From Eurosta solidaginis (Eukaryota; Arthropoda; Insecta; Diptera; Tephritidae), in NCBI RefSeq assembly GCF_040869045.1, contig NC_090319.1, forward strand, positions 268,972,897 through 269,036,896: 64,000 nucleotides of DNA. The letters run 5' to 3'. Numbering within the stretch: position 1 is the first letter of the stretch; each line of letters begins with the position of its first letter. Below are positions 33,206 through 43,810 of the stretch, in pieces. Under the pieces are notes generated by a model, which was given only the letters and a program-made list of their open reading frames with translations, had not been told where the DNA came from and did not search any database. Position numbers and translations under genes: made by a program.

Positions 33206-33780
33206 TATACACATTAAATCCTCGTCAGGATTTCTATCTGTGTTTCACTTTCACTTGTATACACATTAAATCCTCTTCGGGAGTTCTATCTGTGGGTCAA
33301 ATTTCACCCTTTAAACACATTAAATCCATATAAGGATTTCTATTTGTGTTTCAAATCTCGAGGATTACACATCATATCCACATCGGGATTACATCTGCGT
33401 TTTTTAAACTTTTTTTAGACACACTAAGTTTTCAGAAAATATTTCTATCTGTTTCCAACACACCCTTTAGACACATTAAATATTTGCAGACGAATTCTCT
33501 TCTCTGCATTGCACATCACTGTAGACACATTAAATCCTCGTCAGGATTTCTATCTGTGTTTGATATCACTTTGTACACACTAGAACCTTTCAGGATTTCT
33601 ATCTGTGCTGCATATCACTGTATACACATTAAATCCTCGTCAGGATTTCTATCTGTGGCTTACATAATCCTCGTGAGGGTCTCTATAAGTGGTTCATATC
33701 ACTGGCCACACATTACATTCTCGTCAAGACATCTGATTAAATTCTTTGCTTATCACTATTCACATAAGATTGCTATCTAT
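33206..33780 (+). repeat. Array of about 11 stem-loop repeats in the BEL 5' leader
   Basis: Units of roughly 50 bp carry ACACATTAAATCCTCGTCAG followed by GATTTCTATCTGTG. The best copies are at about 33206, 33256, 33313, 33523, 33620; degenerate ones lie at 33366, 33418, 33469, 33574, 33662, 33706. Inside the best copies AAATCCT-cgtc-AGGATTT can form a hairpin. The open frame running through the array (33346-34014) is a by-product of the repeats. Possible roles are RNA packaging/dimerisation, translation control or protein binding; none is shown. Confidence 0.85.
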
Positions 33781-33997
33781 GTTAACACATTCAATCAGAC
33801 CAGAATTCGTGTGTTCTTAAAGCTTTTACTTATACAGCGCAATCACAGCAGGATTGATAGCTGGACTACGCTAAAAAAAAAAAACCAAAACACTCTTATA
33901 ATTTTTGTTGTGGTTGCATTTACACCAAAGCCACTAAGTCGTTTACCTCCAAGCTCGACACCTTCAAAGAAACAAAATATTCAAATTAATAAAATCA

Positions 33998-35680
33998 ATG
34001 GAGACTTATATTAGATTGGCTGATTCCATAGTGGAGTTTGAGCAAGATTTCAACTCTGCCCCGGCCGAATCCCGGAACAAGCACACCCTTGCACTACTGC
34101 AAGAGGAGCTAAGGGTACTATGGAAGAAGACCAAGTCCGCATATGAAGGTCTTCTCAGCAATCCTGAGCTGTCCAAAGAGGAACTCAGCTCGCTAAGAAG
34201 AAAGAACAAAAGTTGCTTCGCATGCTACCTACAATGCATGTCTGCTGTGGCGGCTGAAGCCGAAGCTATCACCCCACAGCCGGCGAAAGATGAAGCAAAG
34301 GATGAAGACTCTTCGCGCCGTGGACACAAAATGCGGCTGCCGCATTGTGACACCGATGTATTTAAAGGCGACTACCTCTCCTGGCCAGCCTTTAGAGATA
34401 TGTTCACGGCAATATACATCCACAATACCGATCTGAAAGATGTCGAGAAATTATACTATTTAAAACAAAAAACGCAAGGGGAGGCAAAAGAAATAGTGGG
34501 CAGGTGCTCGTTAACAAACGAGGGTTTTGCAACCGCCTGGAAAAACTTAAGCGACAGGTACGAAAATAAACGTATCCTCGTCAACACCCAACTTAAACTC
34601 TTATTTAATCTGACGGCAGTCGAACAGGAGTGTGGAACCTCAATCAAAAAATTGCAACGGGAGATAAACAATTGCATCTCCGCACAATGTCATAATATTG
34701 ACATTACAAATTGGGATGCAATTATAACTTACTTATGCTCCACAAAACTCCCTGAATCTACATTGGCTCTTTGGGAACAGACCGTAGAACGGAAGACAGA
34801 TATCACGAAATGGGAGGATATGGACAAATTCCTGTCCAATCGCTTCCAGACGTTAAAGACGGTTTCCGATCTTAGGGGTAATAAAACAACAAAAACACCC
34901 AAAAGTCAGAGTTCGAATTCTAGGGAAAATTCTACGAAACTTGCGGTTTACCAAGCAAGCGTACCAACGTCGGCATGTAAGATGTGCAACAGTACGGAGC
35001 ACAAATTACGAAATTGCCAAAAATTCCGTAGGTTGTCCACGGCAGGAAAAATCGAATTTGTCAAAAACAATAGTTACTGTCTGAATTGTCTGTCGGGTGG
35101 ACACACCGTGACACGATGCACTAGCCAATTCAATTGCAGCACGTGCCACGCAAGGCACAACACCTTTCTCCATCTTCCAACAGCACAACCAAAGACAACT
35201 TCTCAAAGGTGGACTCAAAACGCCACCGACAATTCACCTTCAACCTCACAGCAGGCTAGAGCAAGGATGGAGTCTGAAAAAAGACAGGATAATGCTAATA
35301 ACGTCTCTTCGTGTCATGCTAACACCACTAAAGGGGTGTTATTAGGAACAGCGCGGGTTCATATAATCTACAACGGGGTGAAATTTTCCGCCAGAGCGCT
35401 GATAGACTCTGGGTCCGAATGCACTTTTATAACTGAAAGACAAAAGAAGCGAATAAACCTTCCGTCCAAACGTTTGCATGTGCAAGTGTCAGGAATAAAT
35501 AATACACCATCTGCACAGGCATCATGTTCGATTAACTTAGGTTCGCTTACAAACCCCTTAGTAAGCATCCATAGAGTGGCCCTAGTCCTGCCTCAACTGA
35601 CAGGGGACTTTCCGACGTGCCAAGTTAGCGCAACGACTCGGCAAGTGTTCCCTGATCTGATTCTGGCGGATAAGAGGTAA
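33998..35680 (+). CDS. gag: BEL gag-protease polyprotein part (560 aa)
   Basis: The ATG at 33998 begins an intact frame. Residues about 1-110 are a helical N-terminal segment. Residues about 110-310 match the BEL gag core (DUF1759-like: FKGDYLSWPAFRDMF, KLYYLKQKTQGEAKEIV, LNNRF-like end). From about 326 there are knuckles CKMCNSTEHKLRNC, CLNCLSGGHTVTRC and CSTCHARHNTFLH. From about 455 comes an aspartic protease domain (DUF1758-like) with ALIDSGSECTFI, the catalytic Asp near residue 470 in a regular D-S-G motif. The protein forms the particle and processes it. The frame stops early, in the middle of the protease domain, because of an apparent one-base loss near 35677; the expected downstream residues (DLILGGDIYP) continue in another frame. 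Confidence 0.9.
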   Translation: METYIRLADSIVEFEQDFNSAPAESRNKHTLALLQEELRVLWKKTKSAYEGLLSNPELSKEELSSLRRKNKSCFACYLQCMSAVAAEAEAITPQPAKDEAKDEDSSRRGHKMRLPHCDTDVFKGDYLSWPAFRDMFTAIYIHNTDLKDVEKLYYLKQKTQGEAKEIVGRCSLTNEGFATAWKNLSDRYENKRILVNTQLKLLFNLTAVEQECGTSIKKLQREINNCISAQCHNIDITNWDAIITYLCSTKLPESTLALWEQTVERKTDITKWEDMDKFLSNRFQTLKTVSDLRGNKTTKTPKSQSSNSRENSTKLAVYQASVPTSACKMCNSTEHKLRNCQKFRRLSTAGKIEFVKNNSYCLNCLSGGHTVTRCTSQFNCSTCHARHNTFLHLPTAQPKTTSQRWTQNATDNSPSTSQQARARMESEKRQDNANNVSSCHANTTKGVLLGTARVHIIYNGVKFSARALIDSGSECTFITERQKKRINLPSKRLHVQVSGINNTPSAQASCSINLGSLTNPLVSIHRVALVLPQLTGDFPTCQVSATTRQVFPDLILADKR

Positions 35681-37162
35681 TGAACCAGTCGACCTCATAC
35701 TTGGAGGCGACATTTATCCCCAGATAATACTGAACGGTATAAGGAAGAACGTTCTAAATACGCTTCTCGCCCAAGAAACCGTCTTCGGTTGGATCCTAAC
35801 TGGTCGTGCAGAAGTACCTCACCCAACTAATACACGAGTATCCTTTTTTAACGAAATTAGCCTAGACAAGCAACTAACCGCTTTCTGGGAAATTGAAAAC
35901 ATACCAACAAAAAAGGCCCTGACAATGCCTATTGCGAGGCACTATATAAAAACACGACGGAAAGGAATTCAGATGGAAGATATACCGTCGCCCTTCCATT
36001 CAAACAAAGCTTCCCAAAAACCGTCTGTTTGGGCCCATCTCTCAAGAGCGTCTGCTCTCAGTTCTATCGGAACGAGACACGCCTAGCCAAGACATTGAGA
36101 AGATGTACAGGCAAATTTGGGTAAAGGAAAATCAAACCCAATACCAAAGAATAGTTTTTTGACTTAAAGCAGAGGACCCTGTCAGCGTGTTTGAGCTCAA
36201 CACGGTAACCTTTGGGGTAAACTGTGCCCCCTATCTAGCGATCAGAACCCTACATCAACTTGCAGATGACGTCGAGGCATCACTGCCAACCGCAGCGCAC
36301 ATCTTGCGAAACAGCATGTACGTCGACGACGTCCTGGCAGGGGGGCATAGCATCGAGGCAGCAATCACTGCTCGCGATGAAATCACAGCCGCATTAAAGT
36401 CAGCAGGATTCCCTCTGCGAAAATGGACCTCTAATTGCAGTAGGATACTACAGGGCATACCTAAACCTCACAGGCTTACGGAAGACTTTCTGGAGTTCGA
36501 GGACGCGAGCATGGTAAAAACCCTAGGCATCCGTTGGAACGCGCACTCTGACTACTTTTATTTCACAGCGAAACCAATCGAAAACCAGGACATCTTAACA
36601 AAGAGGGCGATCCTATCTGCCATCGCCAAACTCTTCGACCCGTTAGGCTGGCTTGCTCCAGTTATCATCGTAGCTAAGATATTAATGCAGAACATTTGGC
36701 TGGAGGGGACGGATTGGGATGAACCGGTATCCGCAATCACTTTAGATCGGTGGCAAACCTTTATGCAGGAGTACCCCGCCATTAACCAGATTCGTATACC
36801 TCGGTGGGTGCACTTCACACCAACCAACGATATCGAAATTCACGGCTTCTGTGACGCGTCCGAAAAAGCCTACGCGGCTACGGTTTACGCGCGAGCTAAG
36901 ATCTACGATAGGATCTACGTTAGCCTACTCATGGCAAAAACAAGGGTGGCACCAGTAAAAACAATTTCACTACCAAGATTGGAGTTATGCGGTGCTGTCT
37001 TGCTGGCTGAGACTTTGGAAAATGTGATGAAGAACCTGCACCTAGGCACATTTAACATTCACCTATGGACAGACTCGACCATCGTCCTAGCATGGATTCG
37101 AAAACCCCCGTGTTCCTGGTCGACATTTGTAGCTCACAGGGGTACCACACAAACATCGAAGA
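35681..37162 (+). pseudogene. pol: BEL pol: end of protease, reverse transcriptase and RNase H, broken
   Basis: 35681-35900 encodes the end of the protease (LILGGDIYPQ; ETVFGWILTG). A second frame change near 35920-35930 precedes YCEALYKNTTERN. Just after RNETRLAK (about 36085) the sequence jumps to DIEKMYRQIWVKEN, so roughly 110 residues of the RT fingers/palm with the first catalytic region are missing, relative to typical BEL elements. A TGA at 36160-36162 replaces the expected Arg codon. From 36163 the frame is open: FELNTVTFGVNCAPYLA, the catalytic MYVDDVLAGG (36316-36345), FDPLGWLAPV and an RNase H with HGFCDASEKAYAA (about 36840) and LWTDSTIVLAWI (about 37064). Near 37140-37163 the RNase H end appears deleted, with another frame change. 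Confidence 0.88.
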
Positions 37163-38711
37163 AAAACGAGTACAAGTGCATGCAGCAACGAATATAAACA
37201 ATAGCGAGGATATTATTGATCGGTTTTCCGATCTATCAAGGGCGTTGCGGGTAATCTCCTACGTTATAAGATTCGCCAATAGAACCCATCCAAAAACTAA
37301 AACGTCCTTTAAAGCAGAGTCGCACCAGATTTCGCATGACGAAATCAAGGCTACGACTAGCCGCCTCATCGGGATATCCCATACAAACCACTATGCCGAA
37401 GAAATAAGCTCTCTGATAACTAGGAAACCCATCGCGACCAAAAGCGAGATTCTCTCTCTAGACCCCTTTATCGACGAAGATAATGTCCTTCGGGTGGGGG
37501 GTCGTCTCGACGCATCCAGAGACGTTCTCGTCGACGAGCGTCACCCGATAATCCTCCCTTACGCCTGTCGACTCACCCGACTCCTAGTCCAGTTTGTCCA
37601 CACCATTTCCATACATGGCGGAAACCAACTAATGCTGCGGCTCCTACGCACGCAGTATTGGATACCTTGGGTCAAAAACATGATCCGATCCATCATCCAT
37701 AACTGCAAGGCCTGTACGCTATTCCGCAAACGTTCCCCGACGCAACTCATGGGAATTCTCCCTGCGGAACGCACTACCTTTTCTAGGGCATTTACCAATA
37801 CCGGGGTGGATTTCGCCGGACCGTTTGACATCAAGTCTTACAGCGGACGAAGATGCCGCATGTCTAAGGGTTACGTCTGCCTATTCGTCTGGTTTGCGGC
37901 TAAGGCGATCCACTTAGAGGCGACTAGCGACCTAATCACCGCCGCGTTTCTAGCAGCGTTTAGTCGGTTTGTCGCCAGACGAGGATGTCCGAAAAACCTT
38001 GGGACGAACTTTGTCGGTGCGTCGAGGGCGCTCCGCTCGAAGTTCAAGACATTCCTAGTTGATGCGCGCGACCAAACCCTCTCGAAATACGCCCACCAAA
38101 CCCTGACATGGCATTTCATACCAGCAGCTGCTCCTCATATGGGCGGACTGTGGGAAGCGGGAGTCAAGAGTTTCAAAACTCATTTCAAAAAGATCGAATC
38201 GGATCAAAAATTTACTTTCGAGGAGTTTAGCACCCTCCTGTGTAGGATTGAATCCTGTCTCAACTCCCGACCCCTGAGCCCATCTTCAAATGACCCGTCC
38301 AACCTGGAGCCACTCACCCCCGGCCACTTCCTAGTCGGGGGCCATCTCCTAGCGCCACCCGAGATTAACATCAGCGAGAATCGCGCATCACTCGTCAATC
38401 GATGGGAAAAACTTAAGGCGCTGCATCAAACCTTCTGCAAACGGTGGAAAACTGAGTATCTCACCGAACTGCAGAAGCGCGTTAAGTGGAAGCATCCACA
38501 ATCGAATCTCAAACAGGGGGACTTAGTCGTCATTAAGGAGTACAATCTGCCTCCCAACGAATGGAGACTAGGTCGGATAGCCAACCTCCACTATGGCCCC
38601 GTTAACCGAGTTCGAGTCGTCGAACTGGATACGGCAAGGGGACAAACCACCAGACCAATCACGAAATTGGTCCTACTACCACCCTTCAGTGAGGGTGAGG
38701 GAGACTTGTAA
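37163..38711 (+). pseudogene. pol: BEL integrase region, open but with catalytic-site deletion
   Basis: The frame is open to the stop at 38709-38711. The first ATG in this frame (37065) lies inside the other-frame RNase H, so true translation would come from the polyprotein. Domains: an HHCC zinc-binding part (IHGGNQLMLRLLR ... NCKACTLFRK, about 37610-37730); an integrase core with GVDFAGPFD (first Asp, about 37805) and GGLWEAGVKSFK (Glu, about 38155); and the BEL C-terminal DUF5641-like domain (GDLVVIKEYNLPPNEWRLGR, about 38518-38577). Where the family has a S-D-N-G-T-N-F motif, this copy reads CPKNLGTNFVG (37987-38019): four or so residues including the second catalytic Asp are missing. The integrase is thus predicted inactive. 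Confidence 0.88.
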
Positions 38712-38867
38712 CTCACACCCGTTATAACAAACCCCGCCTCGTTTTACCCCGAACGAGGCCTACAACCCGCCGAACCCAGCTCTCGTTCACCCCGAACGAA
38801 GCCAACAATCCTAACGCAGATCTACTATAGGCGACATACCATTGAATCAGCAATTATCAGAATTACA

Positions 38868-38892
38868 CCCCCCCCCCCCCCCCCCCCCCCCC
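38868..38892 (+). repeat. 25-nt homopolymer C
   Basis: Uninterrupted run of C preceded by ACA and followed by GCCACC. Homopolymers of this length are prone to slippage and assembly error. Confidence 0.9.
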
Positions 38893-40413
38893 GCCACCCT
38901 ATTTTAAAGCAACAGGAGCCATCGTACCACCGATGCTTGATCCCCAGCAACCAAACTCGCAGATTCCGAAAACTGGGGCGAGCTAAATGGCCCAGCCTGT
39001 ACTACTAATACACCTCAATCTTAACGCGCTTACGTTAGACCGAGAAGAACTATAGCTTGTATAAAAATGGCATTCAGCCAATTTGTAGGTAAACCCAAAC
39101 ATATATGGTGACCTAGATATTTGACTATGCAACCATATAGGGATACTATGCAACCATATAGGGATGGGCATTGTGAAGACATTCGGTTCCGTCCTCGAAG
39201 CAACAAGGACTACATTGTCGACGCAAGGTACCAGTGATCATTCGAGTCACTGCACCAAACCAGAGTTTTTCTTCTCTGTTACATCGGGAAGGCATGTGCC
39301 ATTGTGTGTACACCAATCGCGAGATACTCAAAATTCCTCATATCACCTAAAATCCTGAAACAATTATAAAACCTCATTCCTTACATGGGTTAACCTAACG
39401 CGGTTATCTCGCAAGGCGGGTCTGATAATCAGGATATTTATTATATCGCTGAACAAAGTAAGGGGGTTCAAAGGGTCAGCACAAATAGGTACAAAGCACC
39501 GGTTGCTTTTGCGTTTACATTGTCGGTTTTTTAAACAATACAACATATCGTGGGTTTTCAATCAAATTGTATATTCCCACATTACGTCAACAAACCTTAT
39601 AAAAAAAAAAAACAATATTGTGGGGAAGGGCGTCGAATGCTGTGATTTTTTCTGTTCCTTCCAATTGCAAAAACCTATAATTTCCATGCCAATCATGGTG
39701 CAATGTATATTCAGTTCGCAGGATAAAACAAAAAAACGATTTTTTAAAACGATTTTTAAAACAAGTGCATCGTAGCAGTGAGCTTGGATGGATATAAGAT
39801 TTTCTGGCCCGAAGCGATAGCTTATACTCGAACTCAGGGCGAACCAGCAGCAGTGCCACCGTCACACCAATCCACGCTAGTAATTACGCATACCGCCAAG
39901 TCGATAGCTCAAGCACTCCACGGACATCACACCACCACACGACTTCGAATCTGTCACACGCGATTGGCGTTCAGCGTTACGTACGCCACCAACTTATCGA
40001 ATAGAAAATCGAACATTACGTTTCAATTATCATTTCGGACTTTACGTACGCAAAGTTTTAAATATCATATAGCGAAAACAGACAGCTAGCCATCTGTAAA
40101 CAATTCTTTTAAGCCTTTATATATGTAATCCGGTTCATCAAAAATTGTTAAGGCCTACAGCTGCATACACAAAGCATATACGACGCAGATACCGATTTGC
40201 CATACGAAAATTAGCACTAAAAAACACGTTTTGCTGTTTTGTTCTAGTGTAAGTTTGTTAACAAGATTTTTGTTTAATATAATGTATAGAAATCTAGTTT
40301 AATAAAAAAAATTAGTTTCATCATTGAAAATGAATAATAACATGCTAGTAGGTGCGTCTATCATATCATCCGTATGTGAAATTACCAACTCATCGTTGTA
40401 GTAGTTTTCCTTA

Positions 40414-40769
40414 AGCCCCCATTACTGATACTTAGCATAGACTTTACTTGACTTGGCGTAAACTTGGCCACTTAGCCACGATTATACTCCACTTGGCGCA
40501 TACAACCTGGCATCATAATCAGCGTTGAAATTTGTTTTTAAATAAATGTCAATTTGTATGACAAAATGTCAAAATTAAATGGAAACAAACAAATGGCATC
40601 TCAAAATGTAAACGTCACTTAGAACTTACATAGAAAATCAAAATTCAACAGACTTCTAAGTCAAGTTAAGTTTTGAGTAATCAGTAACATGCAATGTTAA
40701 ATTAACAGAACTGTAAGTGACAGTTCGCAGGCCAAGTCAAGCCTATGCTAAGTATCAGTAATGGAGCCT
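40414..40769. mobile_element. 356-bp PIF/Harbinger-like MITE nested in the BEL element
   Basis: Terminal inverted repeats: AGCCCCCATTACTGATACTT on the left, and AGGCTCCATTACTGATACTT when the right end is read on the minus strand. The similarity continues through AGCATAG.CTT and GACTTGGC. The 3-bp direct repeat TTA flanks it (40411-40413 and 40770-40772); 3-bp T(A/T)A duplications are characteristic of PIF/Harbinger elements. No transposase inside. Its position inside the BEL element shows it inserted later, or was carried with that segment. Confidence 0.8.
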
Positions 40770-42384
40770 TTAGCCATAAGCTCAATGTTTTACTTTGCCA
40801 GGTTAAGTAAATAATGCAAGTTTTTGTATGCAGGTCCAGTTCTCATTAATTCTTCCACATAGTACGCATTTGTCCTAAGTTGCATGAAATCAGCATTTAC
40901 ACACTTTAACACCCCAATTATTAAAGAAAAAGGGCATATTTCACCCAGAACACGTTTTTTTCTTCAGTGAGGTACGTAATTTTATGAAGGTTATTCAGTC
41001 ACAATCGGTATGTATTCACATTTTCATGAATGGATACCATTCTGACTGAACGAAACAAGGTTGCCACTCGTCTGGCATTGCCTTTTGTTTCTTAAGTCGT
41101 AAACACATTATGCGCGACCCCATGGGATCACAAGTCGGATCCGCGGGATCCAACAAACTCGAGGGTTAGTGCCCGAACGACTTTACTTTTTCCCGACAAA
41201 CGAAATTTTTGTTTTTAGTTTGACAATTTGGTGCACAGAAACACAATTAAAACCAACATTCTTGTGAAAACAAAAGGGTGAACCACTCGAGACCGAAATA
41301 ATTTTCGCGGTTTATTTGCATTGTTGAAAAGGGAAGTGCAAAATTAAAATGTAAAACATAAACAAAACATGGCACACTCAATGGTGGTCTCGCTTTCATG
41401 ACAGAAATTGTATTTTTTGTTTGTTTTTTTTGTGTATTGAAGTTAGTTCCGAAAAACGTTCGTCAGTCCCTCTTAGCTTGATATGCCAGCAGGAATAAAG
41501 TAGTGTCATCTATGCTTTCGATGCTACAAACAAGGGAGAAATTAAACTTTTTAGAACAGACTATAAATTTAATGTCGCGTCAGGACTCAGACGCAAGCTG
41601 TCCCTAAATACTTTCATGACATGACCATTATGTATCATTACACTGCAATGGGTAGCACCGCACAGCTGTCTCATTCCAATAAGTGGAAGAGTTAGCAGCT
41701 GACAGCTCTACAAGTTACCACACTCGATAGTGTAGGCTATCCCTGCCAGGGTTGTGTTGAAATCAACAAACACACCACAATTTGTGATCCTCACACAACA
41801 TGGCCCAAATCAACACAAAGAGTGTTCCCAGACAGCGAATAAAGGCCTCTTTACATCTGTCGCACATTTTATCTGCAGGACGTCATTTTACAGTAATTCA
41901 TAGGTTATAGTCATAGTCACATTTGCATGGGCGTGGGTAAGTTTTGTGACCAAATTTTGTAGGGCAATTACAAGGAGCCGTGAAAATACACGGGTAACTC
42001 GTGATACCATCTGCTTCACAAATGTAGCGTATATTACCGCATATTGCCTGTATTAGGCAAACACCAAAAAATATAGTTTGTCCTAAGTCTATATTTAATA
42101 ATTCTTAATTTCACTCCTTGATTGTTTCAACATCAGAACTTTCATTCTGATGAATATATTTTCAACATTAAAGATACCTTTACGCGTATCTCAATGCAAT
42201 TTTACCAAACCTAACAGTGGTTTCAACCACTACACGTCATTATGTCGGCAGACTGACTTAATCAGATTATTCATCCCGAGTACGCCAACCACAAGCTCAG
42301 CCTATTAAGCTCCTTGTCTCCGCTCATAAGCCACCCAACCCAAGGGCATCTACGAATGTTCTATTAACAATTTGATATTCCAGA

Positions 42385-43526
42385 ATGACTGGATTGTCCC
42401 ATAGGCACGCGGCAGTAAATTCAGCGTCCCATGCCGGCATAAGGCTCTGCCCAATTTACCGGGGCATGACGAACATGGATCGACTAAAGACGATTATAGA
42501 TTTGATATACTGCACCAACTGCTTATCGCCATTCCACCAACGGAAGACATGTCCCAGCGAAGATCGCTGTCATCGGTGCAACGAGCAGCACCACACGTCA
42601 ACACACCTCGACGACGTTCCACCACCGTCCCATGAGAGTGATGGCTCCGACGGAGCCCTATCCATCCACGCTACGGAACAAACCCTGTGGTGGGAAGCGG
42701 ACGTCGCCGACGAAGAGATCGAACGACGGGAAGATCCTACTGCAATAGTAGCAACAACACCACCAGGCTGTTCAGGACCACAACGTTTCCGACCGCTATT
42801 ACGTCAGGAAAAGCCTTCAAACTTACAACGCGGGGATGGCGGGGAGACACGTCCTTTCCCCCATCGCACCGCTCTGCCGGGGGGCGCCGTGGCGACGCGG
42901 AACCGCGTCCGTCCCGCTCGTCACGACGCTCAATTGGCAGGGCGGCCCCGTATAATGCTCGTGCCCAAGTAACCACGCTCGCGCGCCAACCAACAACGCC
43001 AGCCGGCTTCAGAACGGGACGCCTCCGGGAGACTCCTCTAGCAACGACCATTACACGCGCATTCGTAGCCATAGCTCCAACGGCGGTCGTCCGGATAGCA
43101 GCAGGAGGGAAGCTCCACGCAGTACGCGCCCTTATCGATCCATGCGCTCCGAACTCCATCATCGATGCAAACCTCGCAAAGGACCTCGGGTTAGAGCGTA
43201 CCGGCACATCCTATCACGTGAAGTGCACGCTTGTTCTACGAGGGAAATACGGGGTAACGGGAGCAGTGACGACCCAGGCCACAGTGGTGTCACGATATTC
43301 CCGGCTTAGTCCTACAGCAACTCTGGATCCATCGGTAGCCACGCCATTCCAATTGATGAAGCTGGCGGATCCAGCTTTCCACCGGTCTACACCTGTCCGG
43401 CTCACACTAGGTGCCGACGTCTACGCCAGCCTAATGGTTAGCGGCACACCACCATCGAACGTAGGCGGGCTGCTGACTCAAGCCACCATATTTGGGTTGG
43501 TAGTGGCTGAAGCCCACCAGCAATAA
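42385..43526 (+). pseudogene. Second gag-knuckle / aspartic-protease-like ORF near the 3' LTR (DPC active site)
   Basis: The ATG at 42385 opens a frame with CTNCLSPFHQRKTC and CHRCNEQHHTSTH, the same CX2CX4HX4C and CX2CX4H knuckle pair that precedes the protease in the main gag (35075-35165). A low-complexity linker follows; in the region 42687-42972 two frames are open, and the continuation is in the other frame, so a single frame change lies here. From about 43040 to the stop at 43524-43526 is a DUF1758-type protease-like domain: VRALIDPCAPNSIIDANLAK, then LADPAFHRSTPVRLTLGADV and ATIFGLVVAEAHQQ. The active-site triad, D-S-G in the main gag, is D-P-C here, so proteolysis is unlikely. No RT follows. 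The segment is visibly more GC-rich than its surroundings. It could be an accessory ORF, a captured piece of another BEL element, or a non-autonomous gag. Confidence 0.75.
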
Positions 43527-43810
43527 TCAGGCATCTGTTCATTCAATAAGTAAAGTGCACTAAAATCAACCCATGTCTATTTCGACTAACATCTCTTTAT
43601 TCACAGGAATCCCACGGAGGAGCGTCTGGCGTCGGTCGATTTATGTATCCTGGTCACATTATTTTTCTTCCATACGCATTTACAGCAGGGTCTAAATTTA
43701 AGTTGAGATTCGTTAATTTTATGTTGAGATTCGTTCTCGCGAGCCCTTTGGGGCTTGGTTGTTGGGGCGTCACGGTCGTTTCGAAGTTGCTCGCCGCAAG
43801 GGGGCCGGTA

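Larger units (their letters stand above)
38712..42370 (+). other. Long non-coding segment of the BEL element between pol and the 3' ORF
   Basis: No supported reading frame in about 3.7 kb. It contains paired CCCCGAACGA(G/A)GCC phrases (38747 and 38790), a 25-nt C run (38868-38892), a short duplication ATGCAACCATATAGGGAT (39127, 39147) and a nested MITE (40414-40769). It makes this element unusually long. It could be an untranslated 3' region, a recombination product with another element, or hidden nested insertions. Confidence 0.6.

Noticed and set aside
33346..34014. 222-codon open frame before gag
   Set aside because: It runs through the leader stem-loop repeats and its residues simply mirror the repeat unit; different frame from gag and no domain.
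42737..43207. 156-codon minus-strand frame
   Set aside because: Antisense to the GC-rich knuckle/protease-like ORF; no recognisable motif.
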